A stretch of DNA of 64,000 nt from an uncultured Desulfobacteraceae bacterium (GTDB lineage: Bacteria; Desulfobacterota; Desulfobacteria; Desulfobacterales; UBA5852), in assembly GCA_913060875.1 (NCBI GenBank), contig CAJXSL010000011.1:62001-126000 (forward strand), read 5' to 3'. Positions 47,300 through 56,790 of this stretch are shown here, one piece after another (position 1 is the first letter of the stretch; every line of letters starts with the position of its first letter). A program made the translations under genes and the position numbers. The notes beneath the pieces are model-generated. The model did not search any database. It saw only the letters and a list, made by a program, of their open reading frames with translations, and had not been told where the DNA came from.

Positions 47300-48067
47300 T
47301 CAGACACGCTTTAGCAGCGCCGTCTTTTGGTCGTTGTATTCTTTTTCGGTGATCAGACCCTTTTCAACCAAGCCTTTGAGTTTCTCGAGCCTTGTGTCGA
47401 CAGAACCGGATTCCCCGGCTTCCAGGACCGGTTGGTTTTCGCTCTCAACGGTCTCATCAGGGCGAATCCCCATGAGTCGCCCCAGAAACCCGAATACCTT
47501 CTTGACCCCCCGCCAGATTTTGGGCAGGAGCCAAATGAGCAGCACGAGAAACACGATGAGGAAGGCCAGGAAAATCCACGGATAGTGCAGCGCCGCCCAG
47601 ATCCCGCCGATCACGGCGACATCTTCGGCCACGGAAGCCGTCCAATTCGTAAACGGCTCGGGGGAAGCGTTGATGAGAACCCGCGAGCCGGCCTTGGCGG
47701 CGTGGCTGCCGGCGGCCAATCCGCCCCCGAGAATGCCGGCTGTGATCGCCACCGCCGGGTTGACATCCCCGACGGCGCCGGCGGCCAGCATGGCACCGGC
47801 CGGTATACGGATAAAGGTATGCACGGTGTCCCAGCCGGTATCCACCGCCGGCACCTTGTCGGCAAAGAATTCGACAATGTACATCAACCCGGCGGCCCCG
47901 ATGATCATGGGGTGCATCAAGATCTGCAGGTTTTCCGGCAGGACGATATTGTCGGTGGCCCCCAGCAGGCCCAGCACCAGGACGGCCGCATAGAGATTGA
48001 TGCCGCTGGCCCAGGAGGCCCCCATGGCCAGTGATAGCGTATGAACCAACTCGTTGAACGAATCCAT
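47300..48067 (-). CDS. DUF4126 membrane protein with SHOCT tail
   Basis: The 255-residue product has a DUF4126 domain with about five membrane spans in its first 190 residues (MGASWASGINLYAAVLVLGLLG, FADKVPAVDTGWD, AGILGGGLAAGSHAAKAGSR). A linker and a short C-terminal SHOCT domain follow (LEKLKGLVEKGLITEKEYNDQKTALL). SHOCT domains are thought to mediate oligomerisation. The function of DUF4126 proteins is unknown. It stands alone between two gaps. Confidence 0.85.
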   Translation of the reverse strand: MDSFNELVHTLSLAMGASWASGINLYAAVLVLGLLGATDNIVLPENLQILMHPMIIGAAGLMYIVEFFADKVPAVDTGWDTVHTFIRIPAGAMLAAGAVGDVNPAVAITAGILGGGLAAGSHAAKAGSRVLINASPEPFTNWTASVAEDVAVIGGIWAALHYPWIFLAFLIVFLVLLIWLLPKIWRGVKKVFGFLGRLMGIRPDETVESENQPVLEAGESGSVDTRLEKLKGLVEKGLITEKEYNDQKTALLKRV

Positions 48068-48162
48068 TATTGCCTATTCTCCAGTCAGGCTGTTTTCAGA
48101 TACCCTCTGCTTTAACGTTCCTGGCAGGCCATTGTCTGCACAGCAACATGTAAAGACGACCA

Positions 48163-48189
48163 AAGGGCCAAAAAGGTTTACAGGCCCTT
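48163..48189 (-). other. Stem-loop downstream of the DUF3313 gene
   Basis: A 7-bp perfect stem (AAGGGCC / GGCCCTT) encloses a 13-base loop 84 bases after the leftward DUF3313 gene ends. There is no U-run, so terminator function is uncertain. Confidence 0.3.
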
Positions 48190-48272
48190 GAAAGGTGCGC
48201 AAAATTGATTGGTAAAAATAATTTTGGATTCTGGGATCAATATCCTTTCAGCAAGCCGGTACCAGCATTTCT

Positions 48273-48947
48273 CTATTTCCCGTGAACCGTGTCCAGATAG
48301 GCTTTCACCTTCCCCGCCCAGTATTCGAAGGCTTCCTCGGCGGATCCCCATTTTGAAAACCGGTCGCCAAAACTCGCTGATCTTTCGTCTTTGGCAATAG
48401 CAAGCACATCGTTGGTCATGGAATCCATTGCCATCATTTCCGTACTGGTGGCACCCGATCCAGCCCAGGAGCCGGTGGCCCCTTTCTTCAAGGTGCTGAC
48501 GGCCAGCCCCACCGGCACCACGGTCGTGACGGCACTGATGCCGGGATTGCTCTGCTCGAGATCGGTGATGGCAAAGCGAATCCGCAGGACATCGATGCCC
48601 GGCTCGGTCTTGACAGGGTAGCTGTCTTTCAGGGTGTCCACGAGCGTCTGGTTGAACTTGTCGGCCAGTTCCTTCAGATCATCGGCGTCGATGCCCTTGT
48701 ACTCGGAGGCGTCATCGAAGAAAAACACCACGCTGTCGATCATAACATAGTTATAGCGGCCCCAGTCCGCGTCCGGCTTGATCCAGCGCAGCTTGGCCCC
48801 GTCTTCAGGGCCGGGTTCCAGCTTGTCATAATAACCTTTCAGAAAACCTGTTCGGGCATAGGTTGATGAGGCGTCGCTGCCACCGTTGGTAGTGGCGCAG
48901 CCTGCGACCAGCACCATTGCCGCGAGTATTCCCAATGCTTTTTTCAT
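48273..48947 (-). CDS. DUF3313 lipoprotein (second of two)
   Basis: The 224-residue product has a lipobox near residue 16 (LVAGCATT) and the same DUF3313 order as the protein at 37264-37944. Matching segments are RTGFLKGYYDKLEPGP with KLRWIKPDADWGRYNYVMIDSV, and the C-terminal GSAEEAFEYWAGKVKAYLD. It probably lies in the outer membrane. It is not adjacent to the sulfatase cluster, so the pair arose by duplication followed by separation, or by independent acquisition. Function is unknown. Confidence 0.82.
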   Translation of the reverse strand: MKKALGILAAMVLVAGCATTNGGSDASSTYARTGFLKGYYDKLEPGPEDGAKLRWIKPDADWGRYNYVMIDSVVFFFDDASEYKGIDADDLKELADKFNQTLVDTLKDSYPVKTEPGIDVLRIRFAITDLEQSNPGISAVTTVVPVGLAVSTLKKGATGSWAGSGATSTEMMAMDSMTNDVLAIAKDERSASFGDRFSKWGSAEEAFEYWAGKVKAYLDTVHGK

Positions 48948-49251
48948 CGGCGTTTCCTTTCGTTTAAACTTCGGTTCTTGGATGGAATCGGAAAGCGTCG
49001 CATTGTGCGCCTCCTGCTGTTATGCCAGCAGGAAGCGGGATCTGATGATTCAGCGTTTCAGCAGTGAAGAAGCCAGTGAGAATCAGTCGTGTGAAGGGTG
49101 TAACGCGCCACAGGGCAACCACCAGTTTCCGCCGACGGGAAATTGGAAATCACAGTTCACATGGGGGTCAAATCAATGCGGGGAGGACCCTGTGGTTTAA
49201 ACATAAAGAAAACCCTACCGTTTTACAGGTGCTTTAATCAAGCGTAAAAAA
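48948..49251. other. Gap after the efflux operon, with an 8-bp stem-loop
   Basis: The 304 bases hold no gene. At 49012-49033 an 8-bp perfect stem (TCCTGCTG / CAGCAGGA) with a six-base loop lies downstream of the RND permease gene and may end that transcript, though no U-run follows. The rest is featureless to my eye. Confidence 0.4.
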
Positions 49252-52200
49252 TCAGCCCGTACGCTGTTGCTGCAGTTCTGCCGCAACCTCCGGTTCATAC
49301 GCGTCCCCGGGTCTTATCCAGTCATGGATATCCTCGATTAACAGATACAGGCAGGGCACGAGGATAAGCGTGATGACGGTTGCGAAGAGAATGCCGAAAC
49401 CGAGGGACAGGGCCATGGGAATCATGAAGCGCGCCTGGCGCGAGGTTTCGAAAATCATCGGCGCCAGGCCCCCGAAGGTGGTCAGGGTGGTCAGGATAAT
49501 CGGCCGGAAACGCCGCAGGCCGGCGATGCGTATCGCCTCATGCGGACCGGCGCCATTTTCCCGCTGCCGGTTGGCATAATCGATCAGCACCAGCGAATCA
49601 TTGACCACTACGCCGGAAAGCGCCACGATCCCCATCATACTCATCAGGCTGAGGTTGTACCCCATCAGCAGATGCCCCAAAACCGCTCCGAGAACACCGA
49701 ACGGAATGGCCAGCATGACGATCAAAGGCTGGCTGTAACTGCGAAACGGGACTGCCAGCAGGAAGTAGATGAGCAGCATGGCCAGGATAAACCCGCTTAT
49801 CAGGCTCTGCATGCTTTCCTGCATGTCGGCCTGCTTGCCCTGGTAGCCATAGGCAAGGCCGGGATAGTTGCGGGCCAGGGCAGGCAGGATGGTGCTGTTG
49901 AGGGCGGCTTGCACCTGGCTGGTCTGGCCGATGGGCTCGACATTGGCGGTCACCGTCACGGTGCGGCGGGCGTCCCTGCGGCTGATGGTGGTGTAGGCCC
50001 GGCCCCGTTTGACGTCCGCGATTTCGGTCAGGGGCACGAAGGTGCCGGCCGGCGTGCGGATCATCAGGTTCTCCACATGGTATTCGCTGATGCGCTCGTT
50101 TTCGGGCAGGCGCACGCGCACCGTCACTTCGTTGCGGCCGCGCTGCTGTTTCAGCGCTTCAGCGCCCGAAAAGGCGTTGCGCACCTGGCGGGCCACTTCG
50201 GCCGAGGTCAGCCCCAGGCTCTGGCCCGCAGGCGTGATGGAAAAATTGAGCTGCTGCTTGCCCGGCGTGTATCCGTCATCGATATCCTTGACGTTTGAAA
50301 ATTCGTCCAGGCGTTGGGCCAGTGCGGCGCTGGCCTGGTCAAGCACCTGGATATCGGAATGGGAGAGTTCCACGGTCAGGGCTGCACCGGAGCCGGGCCC
50401 GCCGCGATCCGATTGGAACTGCAGCGATTCCAGGCCGGCGACCGGGCCGAGATTTTCCCGCCACAACCGGATCACCTCGCCGGTGCTCAAGGGGCGCACT
50501 TCGGGGTCGGTAAGGTAGGCGCGCACTTCCACCTGGTTTTCATCGATCTTTGTAAAGATCCCTTCGAGGAGCCGATCGCCGCCGTTGTCGTCGGCCAGCG
50601 CCTCCATGGCGGCGGTTAGCCTGTCCTGGACGGCCGATGCTTTCACCATGGGACTTCCCACGGGGAGAACAGCAGTCACCACGGCCTCGTCCGACTCCAC
50701 CCGGGGCATCAGGATCATGCCGATGCGGCCGCTGAGGGCGTAGCTGACCACCACGATCAGGGCCGCCAGGCCCAGAGCCACGGTAAGGGCCCGCCAGCGG
50801 ATGCACCGCTCCAGAAAAGGCGCGTAGACCTTGTCGATGAAGCGGGTCACCTGTCGGGCGAATCCTTGCTGCCAAAGCTGCAGGCGGCCGGCCGGCTGTT
50901 TTGAGGAGCGGTTTTTGGTATGGGCCAGGTGGGCCGGCAGGATCAGCAGCGATTCGACCCAGGAAATAAGAAAGACCATGACCACAACCATGGGAATGAC
51001 CTTCCAGATCTTGCCCATCACCCCGGGAACGAAGAAAAGGGGCAGAAAGGCCACCACGTTGGTAAGAATCGAAAACGTGATCGGCAGGGCCACATCCCGG
51101 GCGCCCAGGATGGCGGCCCTGGCGAAATCCATCCCCTGCTGCTGGTATTCGTAGATATTCTCACCGGCAACGATGGCGTCGTCCACCACGATCCCCAGGG
51201 CGACGATAAAGGCGAACATGGAGACCATGTTGATGGACACCCCCATGCCCGGCAAAAAAAGCAAACTGCCGAGAAACGCGGTGGGAATGCCCATGGTGAC
51301 CCAGAAGGCCAGCTTGAACTCCAGGAAAAGACCGAGCACCACCAGCACCAGCGCCAACCCCATGAAGGCGTTCTTCAGCAGCAGTTCCAGTCTCTGCTGG
51401 TAGACTTCGGAACTGTCGTTGCTGATGTGCCATGCAATGCCCTCGGGCAGATCGCGCTCGATGTCCCCCATGGCCGTTCTTACGGCCGCGGCGACCCCGA
51501 TGGGCGTCTGGTCCCCCACCCGGTAGACATCGATGCCGATGCTGCGGTGCCCGTCGTAAGCGGCGGCCTTGTCGCTGTCCTCGAAATCTTCCCGCACCCG
51601 GGCGATATCTTCCAGGTAGACCACACTGCCGTCGGCAGTAGTCACAATGGGAATCCGGGCGAATTCGACGGCCCAGTCGCGGCGGTCTTTCACCCGCAGC
51701 AGGATATCGCCGCCGGCCGTATCCACCGAGCCGCCGGGGATCTCGGTCGAGGCGCTGTCAATGGCCTGGGCGACGCCGGCCAGGGTCAGACCGTAAGCCC
51801 GCAGCCGCGCCTGGGGTATTTCGACCTGGATCTCGTAGTCCCGGGCCCCGGCCAGCTCGACCTGGGTGATCGCGGCGTTTTGCAGCAGCCGGTCGCGCAC
51901 GCTATCGGCCGTCTCGCGCAGGGCCATTTCCGGCACGTCACCATAAAGGCTGATGGCAAGCACCTCCCGAAGGTGTGTCACGAGGGAAACCTCGGGTTCA
52001 TCGGCATCCTCGGGAAAAGTGGTGATCCGGTCGACCTCCTGCTGGATCTCCTGATAGATTTTCTGCTGGTCAGCGCCCTCCTCCAACTCGGCGCTGACCG
52101 ATCCGTTGCCCTCGGAAGCCGTGGCGGTCAGCTCTTTGACCCCTTCGATGGCGCGGATGGCCTCCTCCACGGCCAGGAGAATCCCCTGTTCGACCTCTTC

Positions 52201-52395
52201 GGGGCTGGCGCCGGAGTAGTCCACACTGACCTTCACCATGTCCAGGTCAAACTCGGGAAAGACCTCCTGTTTAATGCGGCTGGTCATGAACAATCCGCCC
52301 AGCACCAGGAAAATCATCAGCAGGTTCGGCGTTATCCGGTTGTTCACCATCCAGGCGATCGGTCCGCGGATCCGGGAAACAGGATTGTCGCTCAT
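49252..52395 (-). CDS. RND efflux transporter, inner-membrane pump
   Basis: The 1047-residue protein has the AcrB/HAE1-type layout: a first span near residue 20, a large periplasmic pore domain (EVFPEFDLDMVKVSVDYSGASPEEVE), spans 2-6, a second periplasmic domain and spans 7-12. The proton-relay region reads VALGIVVDDAIVAGENIYEY with adjacent acidic residues. It exports toxic compounds using the proton gradient in complex with an adaptor and TolC-like channel. Its ATG overlaps the adaptor stop by four bases, and all three subunits are encoded in one leftward operon. Substrates are not predictable. Confidence 0.92.
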   Translation of the reverse strand: MSDNPVSRIRGPIAWMVNNRITPNLLMIFLVLGGLFMTSRIKQEVFPEFDLDMVKVSVDYSGASPEEVEQGILLAVEEAIRAIEGVKELTATASEGNGSVSAELEEGADQQKIYQEIQQEVDRITTFPEDADEPEVSLVTHLREVLAISLYGDVPEMALRETADSVRDRLLQNAAITQVELAGARDYEIQVEIPQARLRAYGLTLAGVAQAIDSASTEIPGGSVDTAGGDILLRVKDRRDWAVEFARIPIVTTADGSVVYLEDIARVREDFEDSDKAAAYDGHRSIGIDVYRVGDQTPIGVAAAVRTAMGDIERDLPEGIAWHISNDSSEVYQQRLELLLKNAFMGLALVLVVLGLFLEFKLAFWVTMGIPTAFLGSLLFLPGMGVSINMVSMFAFIVALGIVVDDAIVAGENIYEYQQQGMDFARAAILGARDVALPITFSILTNVVAFLPLFFVPGVMGKIWKVIPMVVVMVFLISWVESLLILPAHLAHTKNRSSKQPAGRLQLWQQGFARQVTRFIDKVYAPFLERCIRWRALTVALGLAALIVVVSYALSGRIGMILMPRVESDEAVVTAVLPVGSPMVKASAVQDRLTAAMEALADDNGGDRLLEGIFTKIDENQVEVRAYLTDPEVRPLSTGEVIRLWRENLGPVAGLESLQFQSDRGGPGSGAALTVELSHSDIQVLDQASAALAQRLDEFSNVKDIDDGYTPGKQQLNFSITPAGQSLGLTSAEVARQVRNAFSGAEALKQQRGRNEVTVRVRLPENERISEYHVENLMIRTPAGTFVPLTEIADVKRGRAYTTISRRDARRTVTVTANVEPIGQTSQVQAALNSTILPALARNYPGLAYGYQGKQADMQESMQSLISGFILAMLLIYFLLAVPFRSYSQPLIVMLAIPFGVLGAVLGHLLMGYNLSLMSMMGIVALSGVVVNDSLVLIDYANRQRENGAGPHEAIRIAGLRRFRPIILTTLTTFGGLAPMIFETSRQARFMIPMALSLGFGILFATVITLILVPCLYLLIEDIHDWIRPGDAYEPEVAAELQQQRTG

Positions 52396-53690
52396 GAGGG
52401 ATCTCCCTGCACATCAGAAGGTTTCGCGGCCATTTGGTCGGTGGCCGTGTCGGCCGTGCGCAGCCGCATCCCCTCCACCGGGGCCGCCAGGTCGGTGACA
52501 ACCAGCTGCTCCCCCGGTTCGATGCCGCCGGTGACCAGGACCCGGTCGAGGCCCCGAAAGGCGATTTCCACCGGGCGGATCGAGAGGGTGCCTTTATCTT
52601 CCATCACCCAGACACGGCTGCCGTTGCGGATGAATTCACGCTCGATGGCCGCGGCCGAAGCAACCGGTTGCCCTTCGATCTCCACCCGTACGTAGGCGCC
52701 GATCAGCATACGGGGCTGATCCGCATTGCCCGGTTGCAGGCCCAGGGGATCTTCCACCTGGACCAGCAGTCGCGCCATGCGTCCCTGCTCCTCCAGATCC
52801 GCTTCCAGGCGAATCACCCGGCCCTGGCGGCAGATTCCGTCACCCCAGGCCGCCGGGTCGTATACCCGGACCAGGGCGCCCTGATCCCCATCGGCCTGGG
52901 GAATCCGGATCCAGCGCAGTTGGTTCACCGGGACCGACACTTCCACCCAGTAGGCATCCGTGCCCACCAGGGTGGCCAGTACGGTGGATTCGCTGGCCCG
53001 GGCCCCGACGTCCACGGCACGGGACTGGACCATGGCATTGAAGGGCGCTTTGATTTCAGTGCGGGCGAGGTCAATCCGGGCCTGTTCGAGCTTGACCTGG
53101 GCCGCTTCGAGGGTGGCCTGCAGGTTTTCCAGCTGGGGCCGGCGCAGCATCAGCGCTTTCTCGACATCACTGACCGTTTCACCCAACAGCGTGTACTCTT
53201 TTTGGGCGACAATTTGATTGCCCTGCTCAAGCTGCAAATCCGACTCGGCTTTGGCCACATCGGTGGTCAACTGCCTCACGGCCAGGCGGTAGTCGGTGGG
53301 CTCGATTTTCAGCAGCGTCTCGCCCTGACGAAAATGGCTGCCCGGGACCAGGTTGCGGTTCAGTTCGGTGATTTCACCGCTGACCTGTGGCTTCAGTTCC
53401 ACATTACGGGCCGCGGTAACGGTCCCCATGCCGGAAATCACCGTCTGCCGGGGGCCGTAATCCACCGGTTTTACCGCCACCAGGGTCGCGTTGTGCTTTT
53501 GCGGGTGTGGCTTGGCCTGGGGGCTGGTCTCCATCAGCCAGAAGGCGACCGCCCCGCCTGCGGCCAGGACGACCAGGGGCATCAAAACCCTGAAGATGAT
53601 CCCCGTCCGGCGTCGCGTATCACGCTCTTTCGCTCCCGCCGCGCTTAGGTCTTGTTTACAATCTGTTGCGATTTCTTGTTTCGCTGGCAT
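52392..53690 (-). CDS. RND efflux adaptor (membrane fusion protein)
   Basis: The ATG at 53690 (AAGGAAA upstream) gives 432 residues; the longer frame is shadow sequence within the TolC-like gene. There is one N-terminal membrane anchor (about residues 34-54), a lipoyl-like half (TVTAARNVELKPQVSGEI), a long helical hairpin (about 115-195), the matching lipoyl half (IDLARTEIKAPFNAMV) and beta-barrel domains. It links the inner-membrane pump to the outer-membrane channel in the periplasm. Its start lies inside the TolC-like gene (35-base overlap) and its stop overlaps the pump start. Confidence 0.9.
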   Translation of the reverse strand: MPAKQEIATDCKQDLSAAGAKERDTRRRTGIIFRVLMPLVVLAAGGAVAFWLMETSPQAKPHPQKHNATLVAVKPVDYGPRQTVISGMGTVTAARNVELKPQVSGEITELNRNLVPGSHFRQGETLLKIEPTDYRLAVRQLTTDVAKAESDLQLEQGNQIVAQKEYTLLGETVSDVEKALMLRRPQLENLQATLEAAQVKLEQARIDLARTEIKAPFNAMVQSRAVDVGARASESTVLATLVGTDAYWVEVSVPVNQLRWIRIPQADGDQGALVRVYDPAAWGDGICRQGRVIRLEADLEEQGRMARLLVQVEDPLGLQPGNADQPRMLIGAYVRVEIEGQPVASAAAIEREFIRNGSRVWVMEDKGTLSIRPVEIAFRGLDRVLVTGGIEPGEQLVVTDLAAPVEGMRLRTADTATDQMAAKPSDVQGDPS

Positions 53691-55155
53691 TGCGATTTCC
53701 TTTATCTGCAATTGTTGAAGCACTGGAGCGGTTTTCTTCCGGACGTTCCAACGTCCATCCCGATCCCAGAGCCCGGCACAGGTCAATGCGGTACTGCACC
53801 AGATCCCGCCTGGCGGACAACAGGCTGCGCTGCAACTCCTGCTGGGAAAGCAGCGCATCGAGCACCCGCTGGTAGTCCACCGTCCCCTGGATGTACCGAT
53901 CCCGTAGCCTGTCGACGACCTGACCGGCCAGCGTCAGCTGTTTGTCAATGCTCGCAATGAATTCCCGCTGGCGCTGTTCCTGAGCAAGGGCGTCTTCGAC
54001 TTCACCCAGGGCATCGAGAATGGTTTGGCCATAGGCGTTCAACGCTTCGGAGGCCACCGCGCGGGTCCGGTCGGCTTCGGCCCGGCGTGATCCCCCGTCG
54101 ATGATCGGAGCCGCCAGGTTGGCGGCCAGCGTGGCCAGCCAGTTGTCGAACAGGTCACGGACATGCCCGGTCGTGGTATCGATACCAGCGGTCAGACTCA
54201 ACCGGGGGAAACGGTCGGCAATGGCGGCCGCCAGTTCGCTGTCAGCCGCCTTGACGCTGAAATAAGCACTGCGAATATCCGGACGACATTGGATCAACTC
54301 TGCCGGCAGCCCCGATTGCGGCATGGGCGGCAGGTTTATTAACGCTGCAATCCGCGGCGCCACCGTCTGTTGGGGGGAAGCGCCGAGCAGGATCGCCAAG
54401 TGGTGTTCCAGAACCCCAACCTGGGCGGCCACCTGCGCCTTCTCACCCCGGTTGGACTCCACCAGCTGCCGCTGCTGCAGCATATCGGCGATGCCGACCT
54501 GGCCGGTGCGAAACTGGAGCGTCACCAGTTCGAGTACCTTTTCATTGGTGACGATCTGCGCGTCCAGCACGTTCAATTGCCCGTATTGTTCCACCAGCTG
54601 GTACCAGGAACCGGCGACTTCGGCCGAAAGGGTCAGGGCCGCGGCCCGGAGATCTTCCGCGCTGGCCAAACGATCGAATTCGGCGGCGTCGCGACTGGAA
54701 CGGATGCGCCCCCAGAGATCCACCTCGTAGCTGGCGACCAGGCCCAGGGAATAAACGCTGTTGCTATCTGTCAAGCCGTCGTCCCGAAAACGAGTGCGTG
54801 AGACGTCGGCCTCAGCATCGAGTGCCGGGTATAGTTCGGCCCCGGCACTGCGTACCAGGGCTTCCGCCTGACTGAGCCGGTCCCAGGCCGCCTTGAGGTC
54901 GAAATTGTTTGTCAGGGCCTGATCCACAAGCCCGTTCAGCACCGAATCCTCAAAGGATGTCCACCACCGGTCAGGCAACGGCGCGCCGCCGGATGCCGAG
55001 AACCGCTCCGGCACCGCCAGCGGAGCCTCGATTTCGTGATGCACCATGCTGCAACCGGCAAGCAGGGCCACGAGCATGGTCAACAACAGCGCCCGGCCCC
55101 ACAGGGAACCAATGGGTTGAAAATGCCTGAAGGTATTTTCGGATCGAAGGGTCAT
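53656..55155 (-). CDS. TolC/NodT-type outer-membrane efflux lipoprotein
   Basis: The ATG at 55155 (GGAAG upstream) gives 499 residues with a lipoprotein signal (LLAGCSMV, Cys near residue 35). Two OEP repeats follow with the NodT-family pattern (WWTSFEDSVLNGLVDQALTNNFDLKAA, SYEVDLWGRIRSSRDAA, QCRPDIRSAYFSVKAADSELAAA, YIQGTVDYQRVLDAL). It forms the trimeric outer-membrane exit duct of the pump. The C-terminal tail past residue 470 is polar and overlaps the adaptor gene. Four tandem 11-bp repeats at 55270-55309 lie 115 bases upstream of its start. Confidence 0.92.
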   Translation of the reverse strand: MTLRSENTFRHFQPIGSLWGRALLLTMLVALLAGCSMVHHEIEAPLAVPERFSASGGAPLPDRWWTSFEDSVLNGLVDQALTNNFDLKAAWDRLSQAEALVRSAGAELYPALDAEADVSRTRFRDDGLTDSNSVYSLGLVASYEVDLWGRIRSSRDAAEFDRLASAEDLRAAALTLSAEVAGSWYQLVEQYGQLNVLDAQIVTNEKVLELVTLQFRTGQVGIADMLQQRQLVESNRGEKAQVAAQVGVLEHHLAILLGASPQQTVAPRIAALINLPPMPQSGLPAELIQCRPDIRSAYFSVKAADSELAAAIADRFPRLSLTAGIDTTTGHVRDLFDNWLATLAANLAAPIIDGGSRRAEADRTRAVASEALNAYGQTILDALGEVEDALAQEQRQREFIASIDKQLTLAGQVVDRLRDRYIQGTVDYQRVLDALLSQQELQRSLLSARRDLVQYRIDLCRALGSGWTLERPEENRSSASTIADKGNRNASETRNRNRL

Positions 55156-55269
55156 TTTTCTTCCACCGTAAAAGGTTTTACGCCCAATTGCCTGCCGCAT
55201 TCACATATAAATCAACCGCGCAGCAGATCTCTGGATTCCGTTATTGGATCGGATTGTATCGTTGGGGAC

Positions 55270-55309
55270 GTGAACAGGCTGTAAAAGAAAAGTGAAAAAA
55301 ATGTGAAAT
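55270..55309 (-). promoter_or_regulatory. Four tandem 11-bp repeats upstream of the efflux operon
   Basis: On the plus strand the units start GTGAA, GTAAA, GTGAA and GTGAA at 55270, 55281, 55292 and 55303, exactly 11 bp apart. The same array, nearly base for base, precedes the two-component operon at 57591-57630. Tandem 11-bp direct repeats are how OmpR/PhoB-type regulators bind. A TACAAT -10 box follows 11 bases downstream of the last repeat on the transcribed strand. Confidence 0.75.
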
Positions 55310-55360
55310 CTTAATGCGGTTATCCGAAAAGACCACGTTTGGTTAAATGCAACAGCTTGA

Positions 55361-55440
55361 ACCACGAAGATCACGAATGACACGAAGGGGTTCAACTGCT
55401 CTGGCCGGTTTTTCTTCGTGCTCTTCGTGCTCTTCGTGGT
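55361..55440. repeat. CACGAAGA/TCTTCGTG intergenic repeat
   Basis: Opposed arms built from CACGAAG and CTTCGTG units (CCACGAAGATCACGAA on the left, three CTTCGTG units on the right) can pair across about 25 bases. The unit resembles a widespread intergenic repeat seen in many environmental bacterial genomes. It lies between the efflux operon promoter and the two-component operon end. Confidence 0.6.
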
Positions 55441-55506
55441 AAATTCTTGTTGACGGGAGCTTGGCAGAGAACCGTTAACTTTAAAAAGCCGCTATCGGTG
55501 AGCTTT

Positions 55507-56790
55507 TCAGGTGTCCTGCCACAGGATTCGGACCCGGGTCCCCTGCCCTGCCTGACTTTCAATGGCCAGCTGCCACCCGAAGCGTTTGCACAGGCGGGAG
55601 ACGATGCTCAGCCCCAGGCCGAAACCCTGGCTTTTTTCACCTTTGATGTGGGCCTGGGTGACCGAATCGAGTTTGTTCATTTCGATGCCCATGCCGGTGT
55701 CCTGGATACCGATGTGGGCATGGTCAATGGTGACGGTTACCGATCCCTGGGGAGTAAAATGAAAGGCATTGCGGATCAGGTTCGTGACAGCGATATAAAG
55801 GATTTCTTCCTTGACCCGGACGGCTTTGTCGTGGCGCACGTCCAGGTGGAGCTGAATAGCCTTGTTTTCTATCAGATACCGGTTGTCGTCGATTGCTTTC
55901 CGAACCACCGGTTCCACCCGGCAGGGCTCGGCCGTCCCGCCCTCCTCCCTGGCCAGCCAGAGAAACGTTTCAATGGTGGTTTCCATGTCCCGGACCGACC
56001 GTGAAATCCGTTTCAGGGGTTTTTTCAACAAAGGGTTGGTTTCCATTTCCGGCTGCTGCTCCATGATCTCCACGGCGCCCTTGACGATGGTCAGCGGGGT
56101 CCGGAGTTCGTGGCTGGCATCCCGGGTGAATTGTTTTTCGCGCTGGATAAAGGCGTTGATGCGGTTCATGGTTGTCTCGATGGTGCGGGTAAGCAATCCG
56201 AGTTCATTGTTGGCGTGCTTTTGAAAAAAGCGGCCCGGTATGTTTTCCGGGTTCAGGCCCTTGATCTGGTCCCTGAGGGCCACCACCGGTGCAAAGAGCA
56301 TGCGGGAGGTGATATAGCCGATGATGATGCCCGGAATGAGCAAAATCGCCAGGGAGATCATCAGAATTTGCCCGGGGCGCAGCAGGGCGTTTTCTTCGAA
56401 AAACTCCCGGCCATGGAAAAACATGAAGTAGGGCATATCCTTGCCGTTCAGCTGCATGACACCGACGTATTTGGGGGGCCTGTTGCCCTGCTTTTCGATG
56501 GCATGGATGCCCGGGGGAAGGTTTTTGACCTGCTCCCGGTGCCGCTCCGGCACCGCGTCAACACCGGCAAACACATCGATATATTTGGAATGGGGCAAGG
56601 GGGTCGTGCGATCCTTTTCATATTTGTAGAGAAAGGTATCCACTTCCGTATCGATGAGGTTGGCGATCACCTTCGACATGCTGTTGCCCAGAACAAAAAA
56701 AGTAATCCCGGCATTGAGAGTCACCAGCAGTGTGCCGAACAGGAGAATGCAGGCCACGATCCTGAACCGGATGCTCTGGTAAAATTTCAT
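55507..56790 (-). CDS. Sensor histidine kinase of OmpR-type two-component system
   Basis: The 427-residue protein has two membrane spans (about 9-32 and 142-165) with a periplasmic region of about 110 residues and a HAMP linker. The H-box FTRDASHELRTPLTIVKGAV and ATPase boxes NLIRNAFHFTP, DTGMGIE and GFGLGLSIV are complete. It should respond to an envelope signal and phosphorylate the regulator whose gene it overlaps by four bases. The shared operator arrays suggest that the output includes the RND efflux operon next door. Confidence 0.92.
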   Translation of the reverse strand: MKFYQSIRFRIVACILLFGTLLVTLNAGITFFVLGNSMSKVIANLIDTEVDTFLYKYEKDRTTPLPHSKYIDVFAGVDAVPERHREQVKNLPPGIHAIEKQGNRPPKYVGVMQLNGKDMPYFMFFHGREFFEENALLRPGQILMISLAILLIPGIIIGYITSRMLFAPVVALRDQIKGLNPENIPGRFFQKHANNELGLLTRTIETTMNRINAFIQREKQFTRDASHELRTPLTIVKGAVEIMEQQPEMETNPLLKKPLKRISRSVRDMETTIETFLWLAREEGGTAEPCRVEPVVRKAIDDNRYLIENKAIQLHLDVRHDKAVRVKEEILYIAVTNLIRNAFHFTPQGSVTVTIDHAHIGIQDTGMGIEMNKLDSVTQAHIKGEKSQGFGLGLSIVSRLCKRFGWQLAIESQAGQGTRVRILWQDT

